From Pseudorhodobacter antarcticus (GTDB taxonomy: Bacteria; Pseudomonadota; Alphaproteobacteria; Rhodobacterales; Rhodobacteraceae): a DNA stretch of 7,131 nt. The notes under the pieces were generated by a model. It had not been told where the DNA came from. It did no database searches and saw only the letters and a list, made by a program, of their open reading frames with translations. Position 1 is the first letter of the stretch, and each line of letters begins with the position of its first letter. The position numbers and the translations under genes are program-made. This document shows, one piece after another, positions 6,103 to 7,131 of the stretch. Location of the stretch: the NCBI GenBank assembly GCA_945897655.1, contig CAMDHB010000178.1, positions 1-7,131 on the forward strand. Reading direction: 5' to 3'.

Positions 6103-7008
6103 TCAGCCCCGTTCCACCATCACGCGACTTCCTGCCGGAAGTGCAACATCGCCGTGAACAATCAGCCGGTCCGCCGCCATCACCTCGGCCAGCCACAGCG
6201 CCAGGGCCGCAGGGTCACGCGACCCCGGCCCGTCCACAGCATCCATCACCATCTTGCCGGGGGCCCAGACCATCATCTGTCCCCGCTTCACCGCCCAGTC
6301 AATTTCCGTCCGGGTCGCCATCACCACACAGCGCGCATCCCGCGCCGCCAGAACCCAGGCGTTCTGCTCGATCGCCAGCAAATCCACCCGGCGCTGGGTG
6401 GGCCGGTGCCCCGTCTCGGGCCTTGGCAGATCGGGCATGCCCACCGTCAGGATCACCGGCAACCCTTGGGCCGCCCAAGCGTCCAGCCGCGCCGACAGAT
6501 CCGCCGCTGCAATGGCCGCATTGTCCAGATAGATGACCAAGGGGTGCACCGGCGCCTCGGCCCCATCCACCACCACCTGCACCGCCGCCTCGGCGCGAGA
6601 CCGCACAATCTCGACCCCCAGCTTATAGGGGCCCACATCCAGCTTTTCGATCCGGACAAAGGCCCGCATTGCCTGCGGTTCGGCCAGAACACGCTCGGCC
6701 ACCCGCTCGGCCAGGGTTTCCAGCAGGTTCAACCGCTCTGCCGCGAGTTCCGTCGCAATCGACTCGGTGATCCGGTCATAGGATAAAATCCGGTCCACAT
6801 CGTCGTTCAGCGGCTGCGGCGCGGGCCGCACCTCGACGACGACGTTGAACATCACGCGCTGGGTATGGCCACGTTCCTTCTGGAAGGCGCCAATTTCCAC
6901 CTCAACCACATGATCACGCAACGAAATCCGGTCACGCGGATCTGCCGAGGCAGATGCCGCCGCGCGTTCTTCCGGATGGGCGAAGGCTAGGCGGATGTCG
7001 CTGGTCAT
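6103..7008 (-). CDS. folB: Dihydroneopterin aldolase with C-terminal amino-acid-kinase-like extension
   Basis: Residues about 28-138 form a FolB domain, which cleaves 7,8-dihydroneopterin to 6-hydroxymethyl-7,8-dihydropterin and glycolaldehyde. Visible features are EIGAFQKERGHTQRV at 38-52, LSYDRI at 75-80, Glu97 in LLETLAERVAE (the likely pterin anchor), and VRIEKLDVGPYKLGVEI at 118-134, where Lys122 is the likely catalytic lysine. Typical FolB is about 120 residues, but this protein has 301. Residues about 155-301 match no folate enzyme I know. They show the pattern of an MfnE-like amino-acid kinase: VIYLDNAAI at 158-166 where VVKLGGSLL is expected, LLAIEQNAWVL at 210-220, and VWAP...DPAALALWLAE...ADRLIV at 247-284. 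The lysine and glycines of the first motif are absent, so this half is probably not catalytic. The start at 7008 has a weak ribosome site, but no other start codon precedes the domain. It is the first gene of a folB-folP-glmM operon; folK is not present. Confidence 0.93.
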   Translation of the reverse strand: MTSDIRLAFAHPEERAAASASADPRDRISLRDHVVEVEIGAFQKERGHTQRVMFNVVVEVRPAPQPLNDDVDRILSYDRITESIATELAAERLNLLETLAERVAERVLAEPQAMRAFVRIEKLDVGPYKLGVEIVRSRAEAAVQVVVDGAEAPVHPLVIYLDNAAIAAADLSARLDAWAAQGLPVILTVGMPDLPRPETGHRPTQRRVDLLAIEQNAWVLAARDARCVVMATRTEIDWAVKRGQMMVWAPGKMVMDAVDGPGSRDPAALALWLAEVMAADRLIVHGDVALPAGSRVMVERG

Positions 7009-7131
7009 GGCTCAGTTCATTCAAGGTGCCCTGCCTGTCTATCCCGTGCCCCCGCCCGAGCCAAGCACAAGAGCCGACCATAGGCACCAAAGGGGCGACA
7101 TTGCGCCCCAAAAGCGGTCAGCGAAAGAAAA
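7009..7131. promoter_or_regulatory. Upstream region of the folB-folP-glmM operon
   Basis: No gene start or end can be recognised in these 123 bases at the window edge, so the operon promoter presumably lies here. I could not identify a convincing -35/-10 pair on the minus strand. Apart from the hairpin at 7092-7109 there is only a weak inverted pair, GGTGCC at 7025-7030 and GGCACC at 7083-7088. Confidence 0.4.
7092..7109 (-). terminator. GC-rich hairpin upstream of folB, possible terminator of a preceding gene
   Basis: GGGGCG at 7092-7097 pairs perfectly with CGCCCC at 7104-7109 across a six-base loop. On the minus strand the stem is followed by TTTGG and preceded by TTTT. A leftward gene lying beyond the window edge could end here. 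The T-run is only three long, so the terminator call is tentative. Confidence 0.3.

Noticed and set aside
6103..6546. C-terminal half of FolB as a fused FolK (HPPK)
   Set aside because: The HPPK landmarks, an early GSNLG-type motif and an R-x-x-D-L-D-L-D-type motif, are absent. HRPTQRRVDLL only superficially recalls the latter.

Overview
The window looks like a piece of chromosome from a GC-rich alphaproteobacterium, most likely of the Rhodobacterales/Rhodobacteraceae (Roseobacter/Rhodobacter type). This rests on the protein sequences (the N-terminus of the class I ketol-acid reductoisomerase, the long form of dihydroneopterin aldolase, the folB-folP-glmM order) and on base composition. The lineage is an inference from remembered family sequences, not from a search.

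Layout. Positions 1-46 hold the first 15 codons of a leftward Lrp/AsnC-type regulator. It is divergent from ilvC (174-1196, right), and the two share a 127-bp intergenic region with repeated TTTCGC elements that may be the regulator's operator. Sixteen bases after ilvC is a family GT61 (DUF563) glycosyltransferase gene (1213-2262, right). After a 109-bp gap with a perfect 9-bp inverted repeat comes a 12-segment MFS transporter (2372-3622, right). The right half is a leftward operon read folB (7008-6103), folP (6060-5056), glmM (5053-3710). It ends in an 18-bp perfect palindrome followed by TTTT, placed where glmM and the MFS gene converge. The last 123 bases (7009-7131) are the folB upstream region, with one GC-rich hairpin.

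How the genes work together. IlvC is the second common step of branched-chain amino acid synthesis, and the adjacent Lrp-type gene is a natural candidate to regulate it. FolB makes 6-hydroxymethyl-7,8-dihydropterin, and FolP condenses its pyrophosphate with p-aminobenzoate. The intervening kinase, FolK, is not in the window. GlmM makes glucosamine-1-phosphate for peptidoglycan and LPS, and its start is placed for translational coupling to folP. The GT61 protein and the MFS transporter have no evident link to either pathway.

Most of the window is ordinary housekeeping sequence, and I see no mobile element, CRISPR array, tRNA or rRNA. The most interesting item is the C-terminal half of FolB. 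It resembles an amino-acid-kinase (MfnE-like) fold whose N-terminal Lys-Gly-Gly motif appears to have been lost, so it would be a FolB-pseudokinase fusion. The regulatory palindromes come next.
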